64,000 nucleotides of DNA from Purshia tridentata (taxonomy: Eukaryota; Streptophyta; Magnoliopsida; Rosales; Rosaceae): positions 1 to 64,000 of the forward strand of contig QANT01001350.1 of assembly GCA_003254885.1 (NCBI GenBank), in the 5' to 3' direction. The position numbers and the translations under genes are program-made. Position 1 is the stretch's first letter. Each line of letters starts with the position of its first letter. Below the pieces are notes generated by a model that made no database searches, had not been told where the DNA came from, and saw nothing but the letters and a program-made list of their open reading frames with translations. Positions 35,602-52,034 of this stretch are shown here, in pieces.

Positions 35602-36913
35602 CTGTGGAAAAACAAACAGAATCCAATGAATTAGTATTACAGTACGAAATACGCAATGCAAAACTACGCATGGCAGTCAAGTTTCTTCTAGATTAGAAGC
35701 CAGAAGGAAAAATATAGAACTGCAAAGTACACGTACACCACCAAAAATACATATAGAAGGGTCAGGTCTATATATCTTCTAATGCCCATTTACACAGTGA
35801 AAAACAAAGTAAATGAGGGCTGAGAAGGAATGGTCAGATATCAATTTTCTATTAAATATTCTTCAAACCAATTTATCCAAATTCTAAACTAATCACATAT
35901 CTACATAAATCTTGTTCAGGTGCAAAGGCACTTTGCTTCATAGCAAACATCAAACCATGAGCAGAGGCATCTGCAGTCACTGTGAATATATTCCTCTATT
36001 AGCCCTCTTTTGGTTGAATATATTCAATCATATCATTTCCTATTTTCTGATCCTGATTGTTGAAAAACCATGTTAAATTGAATTTAGAGTGGATTCTCTA
36101 CTCTGATTCTCTGAATCTGAACGGTCTCCAATCATAAAAACCCTCAATTTCTAGTGTAGAATGGCATACTAAAAGCTACTTTCAGTATTCCGTGTTGTCT
36201 CATTTACTAATCGAGAGATTTTAAGATAATACTCTTGCCAATTACAGGGCCCTTAGTGCAAGCAAGCACTGCAGTAAAAAGAAGGCAGAGAAAGCACGCA
36301 ATGGTCTTTGACATGCTACATCATACCTAACATTATTTGACTACTATTGGCCCATTGCTTGTTGATAAAAATTCACAAATCACCAATGAAAATAGGAATC
36401 TTCCATCTCTTAGTGTGAAAATATCTTGATTGTACCAAAAAAAAGACTTTCTACTCTCATCTCAAGTGAATATTCCCAATCTTTTTCTATACCTAGCACC
36501 AACAAAAACAGTATCACTTTCCCTGGATACCTTAATGTTGTGTCATCATTATAGATGAAGCTAAAGCTATGCTAAATGTGATACATCTATGTCCAGAATA
36601 ACTTGATAAATGGTAACCATCACCTTTAGAATCATATTTATCTTCCACTTCCTTAAAAGAATGAAAGCTCTAGTGTACTATTGAAGTTAAAGCTCCCAAA
36701 TTCTCCAACAGTCGTACCCATTAAAATATATCAGCCACAAATGTATAATAGCAATAAAACCCCAACAAGCAACTTGAACCAAGAAATGTATATAGATTTT
36801 TTATACCACAAATAAAACAAAACTCTAAATTGTCTTCCAGTGACGAACTTAACTCTAATTATCCAAACTTTCAGAGAAAAACAAAACAATGGAAATATGT
36901 AAAAGGGGCAACA

Positions 36914-36986
36914 CGATCGCAGTGGGATTCGAACCCACGACCTTTAGATCCGGAGTCTAATGCGATATCCACTCCGCTATGCGATC
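36914..36986 (-). tRNA. tRNA-Arg (anticodon CCG)
   Basis: A 73-nt cloverleaf with acceptor stem GATCGCA/TGCGATC, anticodon stem TTAGA/TCTAA with loop CTCCGGA (anticodon CCG), and T arm containing GGTTCGAATCC. No intron. A TTTT terminator follows within about 10 bases. It lies inside the leader intron of OST4, on the same strand. Confidence 0.95.
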
Positions 36987-37477
36987 GTCATCTATTGTTT
37001 GCTCAAGTTTTAAACTATTTATGAATCTCGATTCCATGCGCATCGGTCAAAAATGAAAAACGTACCAAAGTGCTAGGGTTTTACACATACAGCAACAGAG
37101 AAATGAAGAAAAAAAACGTAATTCCTAATACATGCTCTTAGATCATAAAAAATACGAAAGTGAGTGTTCATCAGAATACTATATATACGAAAGTGGAGTG
37201 GGCGTACCTTCCTGAAGATTCAGACGCGAAACGCCAAAAGCTGCGAGCAGATCTTCAATGCCAATACCGAGTTTCGAGTGTAGCAACGACGCAGAGTAAA
37301 GAGAAGAAGAAGAAGAAGAACCGCTTTTCTATTCAACCTTCTCGCTCCGGCCCAATTAAGCAAAAGACAACTTCTGGCCCGAGTATTTGACCCATGGAAT
37401 ATAAAGATATGGGCCGTCCATAGCGGCCATTTGAGATGTGAGTAAATAAAAAAATTAACAAAATTTATAAAAACAAG

Positions 37478-37549
37478 TGTGGCTGCTGGGATTCGAGCCC
37501 AGGTCTCCACGGCCACAACGTGGAATTCTTACCACTAAACTACAGCCAC
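37478..37549 (-). tRNA. tRNA-His (anticodon GTG)
   Basis: A cloverleaf of 72 nt: acceptor GTGGCTG/CAGCCAC, anticodon stem CCACG/CGTGG with loop TTGTGGC, T arm GGGCTCGAATCCC. The extra G at -1 of tRNA-His is added after transcription. A TTTTT terminator follows. It lies just upstream of the OST4 leader. Confidence 0.95.
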
Positions 37550-37559
37550 AAGGTTGTAC

Positions 37560-39371
37560 ATTCTGCAGTAATAAATTTCATTTGTTCAACTCTTTTCAGT
37601 GCAATCCTATGCCAATTGCCATAACAACATTGCTTGCCAGTTTGGTCATTTAGATGAAGAAGTCAAACCCGATGCGTTGGATCTGACGCTGCGGATAACT
37701 CTTCTGCGTGGACGTTCACAGACTTTTCATATACGTCCGCTTGACCGTAGTTACTACCTTATGTCTATCTGACGTGGCAATTTCTTCTGTCAATTTACGG
37801 TCCTTACTGGCTGCCTAATCTCAGTAAGGCAGTAATTATCCCATGCTTCACAGACCACCCAAGCTAAAGGTATATTCGACTTTTTTATGGTTAGACATTT
37901 TTGTTGCTTTATGAATTATTTTGTTGGAAAATGCTAAAAAGAGTTGTTTGATATTTAAATTTTTTTCCCGGTGCATGCGATCAAAAACTTTGCAAACTGG
38001 TTTTGTTTGAAGGGTGGCGTTTTTTTTGTCACACAATAAACGTGAGTATTACTCAATAACTTTATTGTGACTAAAAAATTAGCTTTTTATTTTAATATAG
38101 GTTATTGGTTTTTTCATGAATTTCATGTATACTAGTTCTTGTATTAGTGTGTTAATTTTGCACAAATAAGTGATAATAATCGTTATTCCTTCTAATCTTC
38201 TCTATCACACATGTGAACAATGTATCTATATGATTATTGGCTTCTTCAATGACCTAATATAAACACGCTAATTGTTTACTCATGTTGTCAATTCTTAGAG
38301 TATACTTCAATATCTAGTACATTTATCAAAAATGATATCTGAGACGATCAATTTTTTTTTTTCTAAATTATCAAACTAAGTGTCGGTAAATTAGAATGTT
38401 TACTTGTGGGTGTGTGACTTTTGTATAAACCAATAATGACATAGATATTCATCTTTCTTTTTTCATAATTTGATCGTTTAATTACTATCAAGATATGAGA
38501 AAACTGAAAAAAGCAACAATTACTATCAGGATTTGAACGTTCAAGATTTACAAAAAATCGTATAATTGAATATTAACACAACTGATTAGAAGTTATATTA
38601 TAATAGAATTGCAATGATTATTTTCTTCTTTGTCATCTTTTTTGTTAATGAGAGAGACAAGTTGTGTATGAGACAACTTCTATTTTATCTTCTATTATAA
38701 TTTGATACAGGATAGACTTGTACTAAAATTATTCATCAAAACAAGGTGTGTTGAACCTCACTGGTCGCCTACCGAGCATATTGTGTGGGTCACCACACGG
38801 TAACTCAGCCCAGAGAGCAAGTGTTTGAAGTATATAGGTAATGACGTGGCATGCGATTTTCTAAAACCTCCAAATCTTCGAACCACCGCGAGTTTCGGTT
38901 ATCACTGGAACACAAGTTACACAACACAATATATACTATGTTTTACATGTTTGTGTTCTATGTTGTCTAGGAAAAACCTCAAAATTTCACATCTTTGAGG
39001 CTTCACTTGAAAGAGAAGCACCAGTTGTCATTCGGTCTGAGGTATTACAGCGATGACCAACACCATTTTATTATTTTCAATTTAATTTTAATAACCTTAA
39101 TATTTATTTTGTTGTTGGGTCTGTTTGAGAACCATGTATGAGAGTGTGAGATTTAGATTTCAGATCTGAAGTTGTAGTGTGGGGTAGAGTTTCGTTGTAG
39201 AGGAGCTTTGATGACTTCCTACTTTTCGTGATTTTGAAGCATTGTACATCTCTCTTCAGTTTGGTAGAGTTTGGTAGTTAAATGATTGTTTTCTCTTGGT
39301 TATTGAATTCCCAATATCATTCATTTATTTATTTTATAACTCAGTTTGACCCATTGCATATTTGCATTCTG
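37560..39371. other. Intergenic DNA upstream of the UXS gene
   Basis: AT-rich, with no gene, RNA or clear transposon that I can support. Confidence 0.45.
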
Positions 39372-39757
39372 TATATAAAGCTCTCTCATCCCACACTTGC
39401 TTATATCAGAAACAGTTTAGGGAATTGGGGATTGCTCTAAACAGTCAGGTGATCTGAGTTTTTATTTTTAAACCGGAAAGATATATATTTTCTTCCTTCG
39501 ATTTCTTTTATAGTTGTTAAACCCTTCTCTGTTTTTCTTCTTCTTCTTTTCTTCGAATTTGAGTTTGTGGGTTTGGTAGTTTTAAGTATCTCTCTGTTAC
39601 TGCATAATTTTGGTTTTTTTATCTTCCGAATCTGATATTGTGTTTTGGTTCAATAACGTTATATGAGTGTATAATATGTGGGTGTTTGTGAATTTGATCT
39701 AAAATGTAGAAGTTTTGATTGTTTGGGGTTGCAGAAGTTCAAAAAAGGATCTAAGCG
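39372..39757 (+). promoter_or_regulatory. TATA box and intron-containing leader of the UXS gene
   Basis: TATATAAA at 39372-39379. A leader exon would end at 39448 (AGTCAG|GTGATC) and resume at 39735 (GTTGCAG|AAG), giving a 286-bp 5' UTR intron, common for highly expressed plant sugar-nucleotide genes. Confidence 0.6.
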
Positions 39758-42450
39758 ATGGCAACAAATGGAGATCACCAAGCGGCTTCAAAGCCACCAC
39801 CAAGCCCCTCTCCTTTAAGAAATGCCAAATTTTTTCAGGTAACCTGTCTGGCCAAATTTTTTATTGTACTTTTCAACTGTTTCATACAGTTGGCCAGTTT
39901 TTTTTTTTGGCCAGTTTTTTATGTGCTGTTTTCTACCATTTTTCGTGGCAATTTTTTATATCCAAATGCTTTTTAATTTTATGGCAGGCCAATATGAGAA
40001 TTTTGGTTACTGGAGGAGCTGGATTCATTGGCTCTCACCTAGTGGACAAACTGATGGAAAATGAAAAGAACGAGGTGAACCTTTTTTAGTTTGGTCATAA
40101 ACAGAACTAGAATTTACATGCCCAAGTGTTCATGCTTCAATAAAATATCTGTATTTTGTATATTTTATTTTTTTCAGGTGATTGTTGCGGATAACTACTT
40201 CACTGGCTCAAAGGACAACCTGAAGAAATGGATTGGTCATCCAAGATTTGAGCTTATTCGTCATGGTATGTCTTTTTAATCTGTCATATTCTGATTTTTA
40301 CACAGTAATTCCCACTTGAAGCTGCCCATTTATTGGGTTGACCCCTTATTACCAAATACCCTTTTTCTTTTACTTTAACAATGCTACTGTCTATTCAATT
40401 GATTAAAAAAAGAAGAGAGGAAAAGCTTCTGTCTAATTTATTTTGTGCGTGCGTGGGTGTGTCTATGGAGTATGGATATTGTGTATATTCCTTAAAGTGG
40501 ATAAGAATCACAGTGCTTGCTCGCTAGGTCTTTTCATAGTTTTAGAGATCGACATTAATATCTTTGTTTTATTGATAACTTATTGCTTTTAATCCATGCA
40601 GATGTCACAGAGCCATTGCTAATTGAGGTTGATCAAATATACCATCTTGCTTGCCCTGCTTCTCCAATATTCTATAAATACAATCCTGTAAAGGTGTGTC
40701 TATTGAATTTTCCATGTTTGTTTGAGTGCATTAAAGAGTCGAATATAGTGTTTTAAGGGGAACTGAGATATCAGTTTTCAGATACCTTTAATTTTTAGTT
40801 GAGCAGAAAATGGCTGTAACTGAGCTTCTCCACCTCTTCTCCTTTTGATCTTTGTGTTGAATGGTTGTCTTATTTATGAACATTTCTTGTGTAACAGACA
40901 ATAAAGACAAATGTGATCGGTACATTGAATATGCTAGGACTGGCCAAGCGAGTTGGAGCAAGGTTTGAGACTCCGTTCTGTCTTCTTTGACATTGCCAAT
41001 GTGGATGTGGTTTTGTTTCTCATAGTATGGTGATTGATTTCAGGATTTTGCTTACATCTACTTCGGAGGTGTATGGAGATCCTCTTATTCACCCCCAGGA
41101 TGAGAGCTATTGGGGAAATGTGAATCCAATTGGTACACTTTTCATTCTAGTCATTGATGACTTATAAATTTATACCTGCATTACCTTTGCTTTTTAGGGG
41201 ATGGGGGTATATGATCTTTCTGGGTTTACCTTTGTCTATTAAAATCCCCTCCATTGAATTGTAATACAATTTATTCTGTGGTATAATGTGAGCTATGGTT
41301 TCTCATTGTCAACTGTGGCACATATTAATTATTTTAGTGTGTTGGAAAATATACTACAGGAGTTAGGAGTTGCTATGATGAGGGAAAGCGAGTGGCTGAA
41401 ACTTTGATGTTTGATTATCACAGGCAACATGGCATAGGTCCCCTCACCTCTCTTTTCTTCTTCTAATGCTTCCTATCTGTTTGATAACTTTCTTGGGATG
41501 TGTATTGCTTCTATGGTTGTTCTTTGTCTTCTCTTACTAAATAATGGTCCTTCTCAGAGATACGGATTGCTAGGATTTTCAACACTTATGGACCTCGCAT
41601 GAATATTGATGATGGCCGTGTTGTGAGCAATTTCATAGCCCAAGCTATCCGGTAGGTTCTACTAAGCATTACTTGGGCTCTATAAACCTATTTGAGGCTT
41701 AAAACCAGTGGGTTATCACAGCACCTCTTTTCAGACTGAGATCAGTTTTTCTTTACACAATTTAACTGTGCTGCTTCTGACATATGTTGTCCATTTCTGT
41801 AGTAATGATCCATTGACCGTTCAATTGCCTGGAACACAAACACGGAGTTTCTGTTATGTCTCTGACATGGTAAACACATCATGTTCATGTGGACAATTCA
41901 ATTGTCTTTGTAGGTGTTTCTACAATTAATCTTTCATTTTAAATGTTGAAGGTTGATGGTCTTATTCGACTCATGGAAGGAGACAACACTGGGCCGATTA
42001 ACATTGGGAATCCAGGTTACCATATGAAATTTGAGGCATTTTAGCTATGTAGTAGTATCATTTATGGCCAATATTAACACACTTTCATCTTCAGGTGAAT
42101 TTACAATGCTCGAACTTGCAGAGACTGTCAAGGAGGTTGGTTTTCTATTCACTCTCATTTGCTTTGTTCTTGTTTAGGATTTAGCAAGGCATGCTTATTA
42201 ATTGCATTCATTCAGAGAATAGTTAAGTTTATATGGGAAACTAAATACTTGATCACATGACTTGCAGCTTATCAATCCTAAGGTGGAGATTTTGAAGGTC
42301 GAAAACACACCGGATGATCCTCGCCAGAGGAAACCGGACATCACAAAAGCGAAGGAGTTGCTGGGATGGGAACCAAAGATCAAGCTGCGTGAGGGTCTTC
42401 CCCTCATGGAGGAAGATTTCCGTAAAAGACTCGTGGTGCCCAAAAAATAG
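39758..42450 (+). CDS. UXS: UDP-glucuronic acid decarboxylase (UDP-xylose synthase), cytosolic type
   Basis: Converts UDP-glucuronate to UDP-xylose with bound NAD+, feeding xylan and xyloglucan synthesis. Twelve exons (39758-39838, 39988-40074, 40178-40265, 40602-40693, 40898-40962, 41044-41132, 41360-41437, 41558-41651, 41803-41869, 41952-42015, 42095-42135, 42268-42450) join to 342 residues. The Rossmann motif [11 protein letters not shown] is at about 35-45 and the catalytic Tyr173-x3-Lys177 (SCYDEGKR) is intact; [20 protein letters not shown] is a typical UXS stretch. With no N-terminal membrane anchor it belongs to the soluble UXS3/5/6 group rather than the Golgi UXS1/2/4 group. All introns are GT-AG. 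Neighbours match Arabidopsis UXS3 and UXS5 surroundings. Confidence 0.96.
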
Positions 42451-42976
42451 TGCAGAGTGTAGCATAGAATGCGAGGGTAGTGGAGGTGCATTTTTGTAAA
42501 TTTGCTTGCCTCCACCCTGTGTGACACGTCTCTACTCCCTATGTTTAAGTAGAAGAATAAGGGTATAACAATTTTATTTTAAGTTGTGGCATTACTTGAA
42601 CAATTTGGATGTTATTTCAATTTATATCAAGAAAATTTGACGTGTTTCATGGGCTCCATGACCGTTCACCTTCTTTATGTGGTCTTGTTATCTAGGCTGG
42701 CAGTGTTCAGCAGCAGCAGGCACCAACCTGTATAAGTTGATTCGTATTATTCGTTATCAACAATTTTTTAATACAAAAATAATTCGAACATTAAATTTTA
42801 GATGCCAAATGATACGACGATGATTATAATTATTTAATAAGCATTTTGTTGGAAGATTTTGAATATGCCCAAATACGGATATCTAAAATGCATCAGTTAA
42901 TTTTGACATTTACTTAGTTGTTTTAGGCAATGGTTATCCTGCCAAAACAAGTCATCGAATCAAGCATTGTAAATTG

Positions 42977-43264
42977 ATTCGTATTATTTGTTATCAATAA
43001 TGCTAAAAAACTATTAGTTTTTCAAATTTTAATCTCCAAATAGTTAACATATTAGCATCTTATTAGAAAAAAGTAATATTCCAAGCGCGCCCTGTATGAA
43101 ATTTTTTTTTTTTTTTGGTAAAATTCGTATTATTTGTTATCAATAATGCTAAAAAACTGTTAGTTTTTCAAATTTTAATCTCCAAATAGTTAACATATTA
43201 GCATCTTATTAGAAAAAAGTGATATTCCAAGCGCGCCCTGTATGAAATTTTTTTTTTTTGGTAA
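42977..43264. repeat. Tandem duplication of about 145 bp
   Basis: Two head-to-tail copies, 42977-43122 and 43123-43264, begin ATTCGTATTATTTGTTATC and end with a poly-T run plus GGTAAAA. They differ mainly by one or two substitutions and the poly-T length. A weaker relative of the first bases lies at about 42740. It is probably a recent slippage or unequal exchange event. Confidence 0.85.
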
Positions 43265-43555
43265 AAGAAAAAAGAATAATATTTAAAGTTTTGGGTTTTG
43301 TTTTGGAGTTTCCAATGGTTACCCTGCCAAAAGATGACATAAAGTACGGGTTGTCGCACGTTTGAAAGATAAACCGATTTACTGGAAAATATAAGATGAA
43401 AAAAAGATGATATGATTATTGCCATTAAACAATGAATGTAATCTTTAGCAAAAGAAGCTGCAAAGTAATTAGTGATCCTATGTAATTTCTAGGAGACGAC
43501 GAAAGAAAATGGAATGAGGGGTAGAGATGGCATTCAAGTATGAAGCTTTAAGCTT

Positions 43556-47649
<4,094 letters not shown>

Positions 47650-47882
47650 TTTTGGCTAAAAAAGCTTATTATAAGGGTTTTGCTTCTTCAGCTGAGATGG
47701 CTCACTGAAGTTTTGGTATTGGATTTGCTGGTGGATAAGTTGGGAGGTTTTAAAGGGTGGTGTTTGGAGTTTGGGCAAACAAAGTGATAAGCAAACCTCA
47801 GTGATAAATTGATAATCAGCCATGGCTCATCTCGTTTTTTAAAATTAAAAGAAAATAAAAAATTATAATTAACTAGTCAAAA

Positions 47883-47955
47883 CGCCGTCTGTGGGAATCG
47901 AACCCACGACCACATGGTTAAAAGCCATGCGCTCTACCAGCTGAGCTAAGACGGC
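47883..47955 (-). tRNA. tRNA-Lys (anticodon TTT)
   Basis: A 73-nt cloverleaf: acceptor GCCGTCT/AGACGGC, anticodon stem CATGG/CCATG with loop CTTTTAA (anticodon TTT), D arm TAGCTCAGCTGGTAGAGC, T arm GGGTTCGATTCCC. A TTTT terminator follows. No intron. It lies about 230 bp upstream of the OVA1 start, same strand. Confidence 0.96.
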
Positions 47956-48129
47956 TCACTTGGTTTGTCTGGTTGTCCACGTTTATTTTTCTTGTAGCAG
48001 TCAAGCATTACCACAAGTGAAAACATTTTTCTTTTGACTGATACTAAAGAAATCACAAGAAACATATATGTTCTAGTCTAAGTTTTTTTTTTTTTTTAAC
48101 TTCTCATTTTGCTAAATACGACTTGTTCC

Positions 48130-48775
48130 TAAGGGTGGGCGCGGTGTGATATGTGCAAAATCATGCTCCGCACTATAAATATATAAACGGTGTGGTTCGG
48201 TGTATTGCACTACAAAAATTAGAGGAAAATTAAACCAAACCAAACCTTATACGATTACGGTTTGGTTCGGTATTATGGATGAACAATTAGGCCTATAAAC
48301 AATTTGATATGTTTTTGAGCATTTTTTTAACCTAAATATGTTTTTGAGCAATTTTTTAGCCCAAAGAAGAAAATACTAACAACTAAAAAAGTAACAAATA
48401 CATGTAATACACTAATACAAAGTCCAAATTCTAAATATGTTTAATAGTGTTTAATAATTAACAGTTTACACTTTCCAAATTCTAATGCAATCCAAAATCC
48501 AAAAAAATTAAACAATAAACCATAAATAATGGTTTTTGTCATTTTTTAATTTAAAATCATATATAAACCATATATATTTATAAAATTATAATTACGATGC
48601 GGTTTAGTTCGACTTGGTTTTATTAGGTGTAAAACCGACACCTACACCTACTAAGGACGGTTTGATTCGGTTTTTATAACGGTGTTTGATCAAAAAAGTC
48701 AACACAATTTTTACCATTTTTTTAAGAGCGGTTTGATTCAATCCTGTGGTTTTACTGTAAAAATGCCCACCCTTA
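48130..48775. mobile_element. Non-autonomous hAT-type MITE
   Basis: Terminal inverted repeat TAAGGGTGGGC at the left and GCCCACCCTTA at the right, flanked by an exact 8-bp target duplication CTTGTTCC (48122-48129 and 48776-48783), the hallmark of hAT transposases. Subterminal GGTTTGGTTCGGT-like motifs occur on both sides. The 646-bp body is AT-rich and without a transposase frame, so it needs an enzyme from elsewhere. Confidence 0.92.
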
Positions 48776-48783
48776 CTTGTTCC

Positions 48784-49375
48784 TTCTTAAACTTGAAAAA
48801 TGATTGGCCGGATATAAAGAAATAATAATAATTATTATTATTTGTTCCTTTTTTCTTATGACAAGGCAGAGGTTGGATAATCACAAATATTTCTTGCCCG
48901 ACTAGGGTGTTCATTAGTTGAAAAACCGATTCACTTGGAAAATGTTATAAAAAATTGAAATTAGAGGGACTGAAACTTTTTTTTGTTTTGGTTCAAAAGG
49001 ACTTAAACTTGGCTCAAACTATGAATATCCGTTCTTTTATCTTTGATTATATTTTATCCACACGTGCTTTCCAGAAAGAGACTTGTCACAAAAATGGAGC
49101 AGAAGTCCCAGTGACGTTGAACCATTACCGAGGCAAATTTATCATCACTCTTCACTCATCTATGCCATTATACAAGACATTCTTAGTTGCAAAGATTGAA
49201 CTTCACTGTCAACCGCAGCATCCAGCAGCATACATTTAACAAATTAGAACAAATCATCCATGGTTTTCATGAGAAAGCAAATGATCAGAAAATAACAAAT
49301 TAAACGTTTATTAAAAGCCTTTCCACGTCTGGCCAACTGACGATGATCGAGACTGAGTACCAAGCATTTGACGAA
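48784..49375. other. Intergenic DNA and 3' UTR of the ATP synthase subunit gene
   Basis: The part next to 49376 (down to about 49300) is probably the 3' UTR of the minus-strand gene. A 94-codon open frame at 48955-49239 has no family resemblance and is not called. Confidence 0.4.
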
Positions 49376-50818
49376 TCACCTAAAATCACAAAAATTATTT
49401 GACACTATCAACAAATTGCATTTCTTACCAAGCACATATAGAGAACATAATAACTTCTTCACCGGCCATTATTGATGAATATACAAAAATTGTAGCTTAT
49501 ATGCAATCTTACTTCACTGTAGTACAAGAGCATCATGCTTTCACACACAATCATGAAAAGAAATTTATTCCCTACGTGACTTTTCAAAACTAAGAGTTTA
49601 TTGGTAATGGGTTGTAATCTGCAGTAAGTGGTGTAAAAACCTTAGCCAATTTGTTCATTTAAAACTTTTCATCAATAGTTTAATCAAATATGGCATCTGT
49701 ACATATTCACAGCAATTTTGAGAACAAAACTATAGTATGCACCGTCGAGCAAGCTCACTGCACTGCAGCTGATTGAACACAAATACACAGTTTGAATTCT
49801 GTGGTAACTGAGATAGTAATTTTCTATCAAAACAACCAAGTGAGGATTTTCAATTGTGGAACATCCAGATCACTACAAGCCGTGCATTGATAAGTATACG
49901 TGATCAACAACAATGAGGGGGCATCACACATTGTTGTCTTACAGAGGAAACATACTCTCCATCTATACTAATGCATATAATTTCCACTTTTACAGAAGTT
50001 ATCAGATGCAGGGAAGAGTCTCATATATTGCACTTTAACTATCACGCATCAAAATATATATCCATAATGCACATGACAAGCGATCAATTATGGTTAGACA
50101 TCTTCATGGGTTTTTCTTTTCTACTCCAAATGAACAATTTTGAAAAAGAAATGCAAATCACTTATAGAAATCACTGAGTATTGATTATGCAACTTGATCA
50201 ATATCAATCCCACTCTACTCTAGCTAATGACAGATTGGCAAAAGACAAACCCACAATGACAAAATAATCATCCCATATGATAAAACCCTATATTCATTAA
50301 TACAATACATGTGCTGCTAGAGTTAATAGCTTAATATGGATGGTCAAAAAGCCTATTTAACATTTCAGGGAAAGCAAAGTAAGTCTTTCCAAAATGGATG
50401 ACTTTAGGGAAGGTTCAGTCAATCACAGTTGCCTACACAATATGCACTCGCACCCCATTTCCACATATAACCCAGCACCATAAAACATCAAGTACTGAAC
50501 AAAAACGATCTCGTTCAGCAATATAACCAAAAGCATTTCTTCTTTGTTCAAAAAAATATCCCACATTAATTTCATATTCAGCTAATCAAAATGCATATTA
50601 CAAGCAAATAAGAAGATCAGTGACCATCAGAATTTAGATCCACTGCTGGTTGCGAGATTGAACAGAATAAACCCATAAGACAAATTTATAAGGGATTGAG
50701 ATTTGAGAGACGTACCTCTTATGCCTCTGCACAAACGGAGAATTTTTTGCGTCCTCCTCTGCAAAATTTGTACAACCGGAAACAATATCAAAATTTATAC
50801 ATATGTAGATGCGTATAC

Positions 50819-50856
<38 letters not shown>

Positions 50857-50989
50857 CGGAGAGAGTACCAGTGAGGCCGAGAGAAAATTTGGTGATGAGT
50901 GTACCGGTTATGGCGAAGCCGACCAGGAAAGGCCAGTTTCGCCTCCACTCACGCTTGAAGAATACGGGCCATGGATCAAACTTTCGCAT
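49376..50989 (-). CDS. Mitochondrial ATP synthase 6 kDa subunit
   Basis: A small plant-type subunit of the membrane Fo part of mitochondrial ATP synthase. Exons 50869-50989 and 50716-50758 encode MRKFDPWPVFFKREWRRNWP, a hydrophobic helix (FLVGFAITGTLITKFSLGL) and EEDAKNSPFVQRHK; the third exon begins at 49379 and supplies only the last base of Arg55 and the TGA stop. The result is 55 residues, the same length as the Arabidopsis protein (At3g46430) as I recall it. A nearer acceptor around 50640-50650 would instead add a short SGSKF-like tail; length favours the model given. A GA microsatellite sits in the first intron next to the donor. In Arabidopsis this gene adjoins UXS5 and UBC13, families also found here. 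Confidence 0.85.
50820..50855. repeat. (GA)n microsatellite
   Basis: About 16 GA units in the first intron of the ATP synthase 6 kDa subunit gene, only about 13 bases from the splice donor at 50868. Confidence 0.9.
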
Positions 50990-52025
50990 CTTTGTTTGAT
51001 AATTTGATTTCTTTCTCGCTGGCCAAACAGAAAGTTGCGAAACGCTTCTTGGGCTGGATAGGGTTTGTTAAAAGCGAATGTAGACTGTCAGCGAGGAAAT
51101 GACCCATTTGTCCTCGTTTTCTGGGTTGATAACTCAGAACAATGGTGTTTGCCGTTTGGTACGCAAATTATGGCGGGCCAATTTTGACCCTGCACCAGTC
51201 GCGGGAGTACTTACCGAAAAATAATGTAATAACTAATACGTGATATTCAATGTTATCTCTCTTATTTTTCACCAAAACATATAATCTTTCTAAATTACTA
51301 TAAATTTATTCTCTTGTATTGGTAATGTAATCATAAATTGTGTTAATACATTGACTATGTTGTATTGGTAACTTGACTACAACTCAGTTGAAAGGCAAAG
51401 GCAACAAAAATAGTATAACTAAATTGTGTTCATATCTTGACTATATTGTTTGTATAGTAACTATATTATTTATGTTTGTTGGCTAAATTAGGTTTGTTTA
51501 TTAATTATATTGTGTTTGTACTTGAGCTTATTGACTATGTTGTCTTTGTACCATGAATGACTAAATTATATGAGGAATATTAGATGTATTCTCTCTTTTC
51601 CATTTTATTTTACAATGTAATTTTACGGTCAAAACTGTTTGTTTTTTATATTACTTTTGAAAGATTCCCTCTATAAAAGAGTAATCAAATCATATATTAC
51701 TTAGTTATGTGACTATTATCAATCTGTATTTGTAATATATTTCATTTACACCTTTACTAAATTGTATTTGTTCATTGACTATATTACGTTTGTACTTTTG
51801 TATATATTATTATCAACAACTTTTGCTTATGAGATATTAACTCATAAACTCATCTTTGTGAGTACGACCCGCTATATCAAATGATCATTGACATATTGTA
51901 TTTGCAACTTAAGTTATATTGCATTGCGACCTTAATTATATTATTTATTTCTTAAATTAAAACAAAAAACAAATTGAAATACAAAATATAGTAATAAAAA
52001 GGGTTTCTTTTTTCTTTTAAGCTCA
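50990..52025. other. Promoter flank and AT-rich intergenic DNA
   Basis: The first 150 bp should hold the promoter of the ATP synthase subunit gene. The rest repeats phrases such as TTGACTATGTTGT and GTATTTGT with no fixed period. No gene seen. Confidence 0.4.
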
Positions 52026-52034
52026 TTGTGTAAA

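Noticed and set aside
48955-49239. A 94-codon plus-strand open frame
   Set aside because: There is no recognisable domain, promoter or splice partner, and it lies in AT-rich intergenic DNA next to a MITE.
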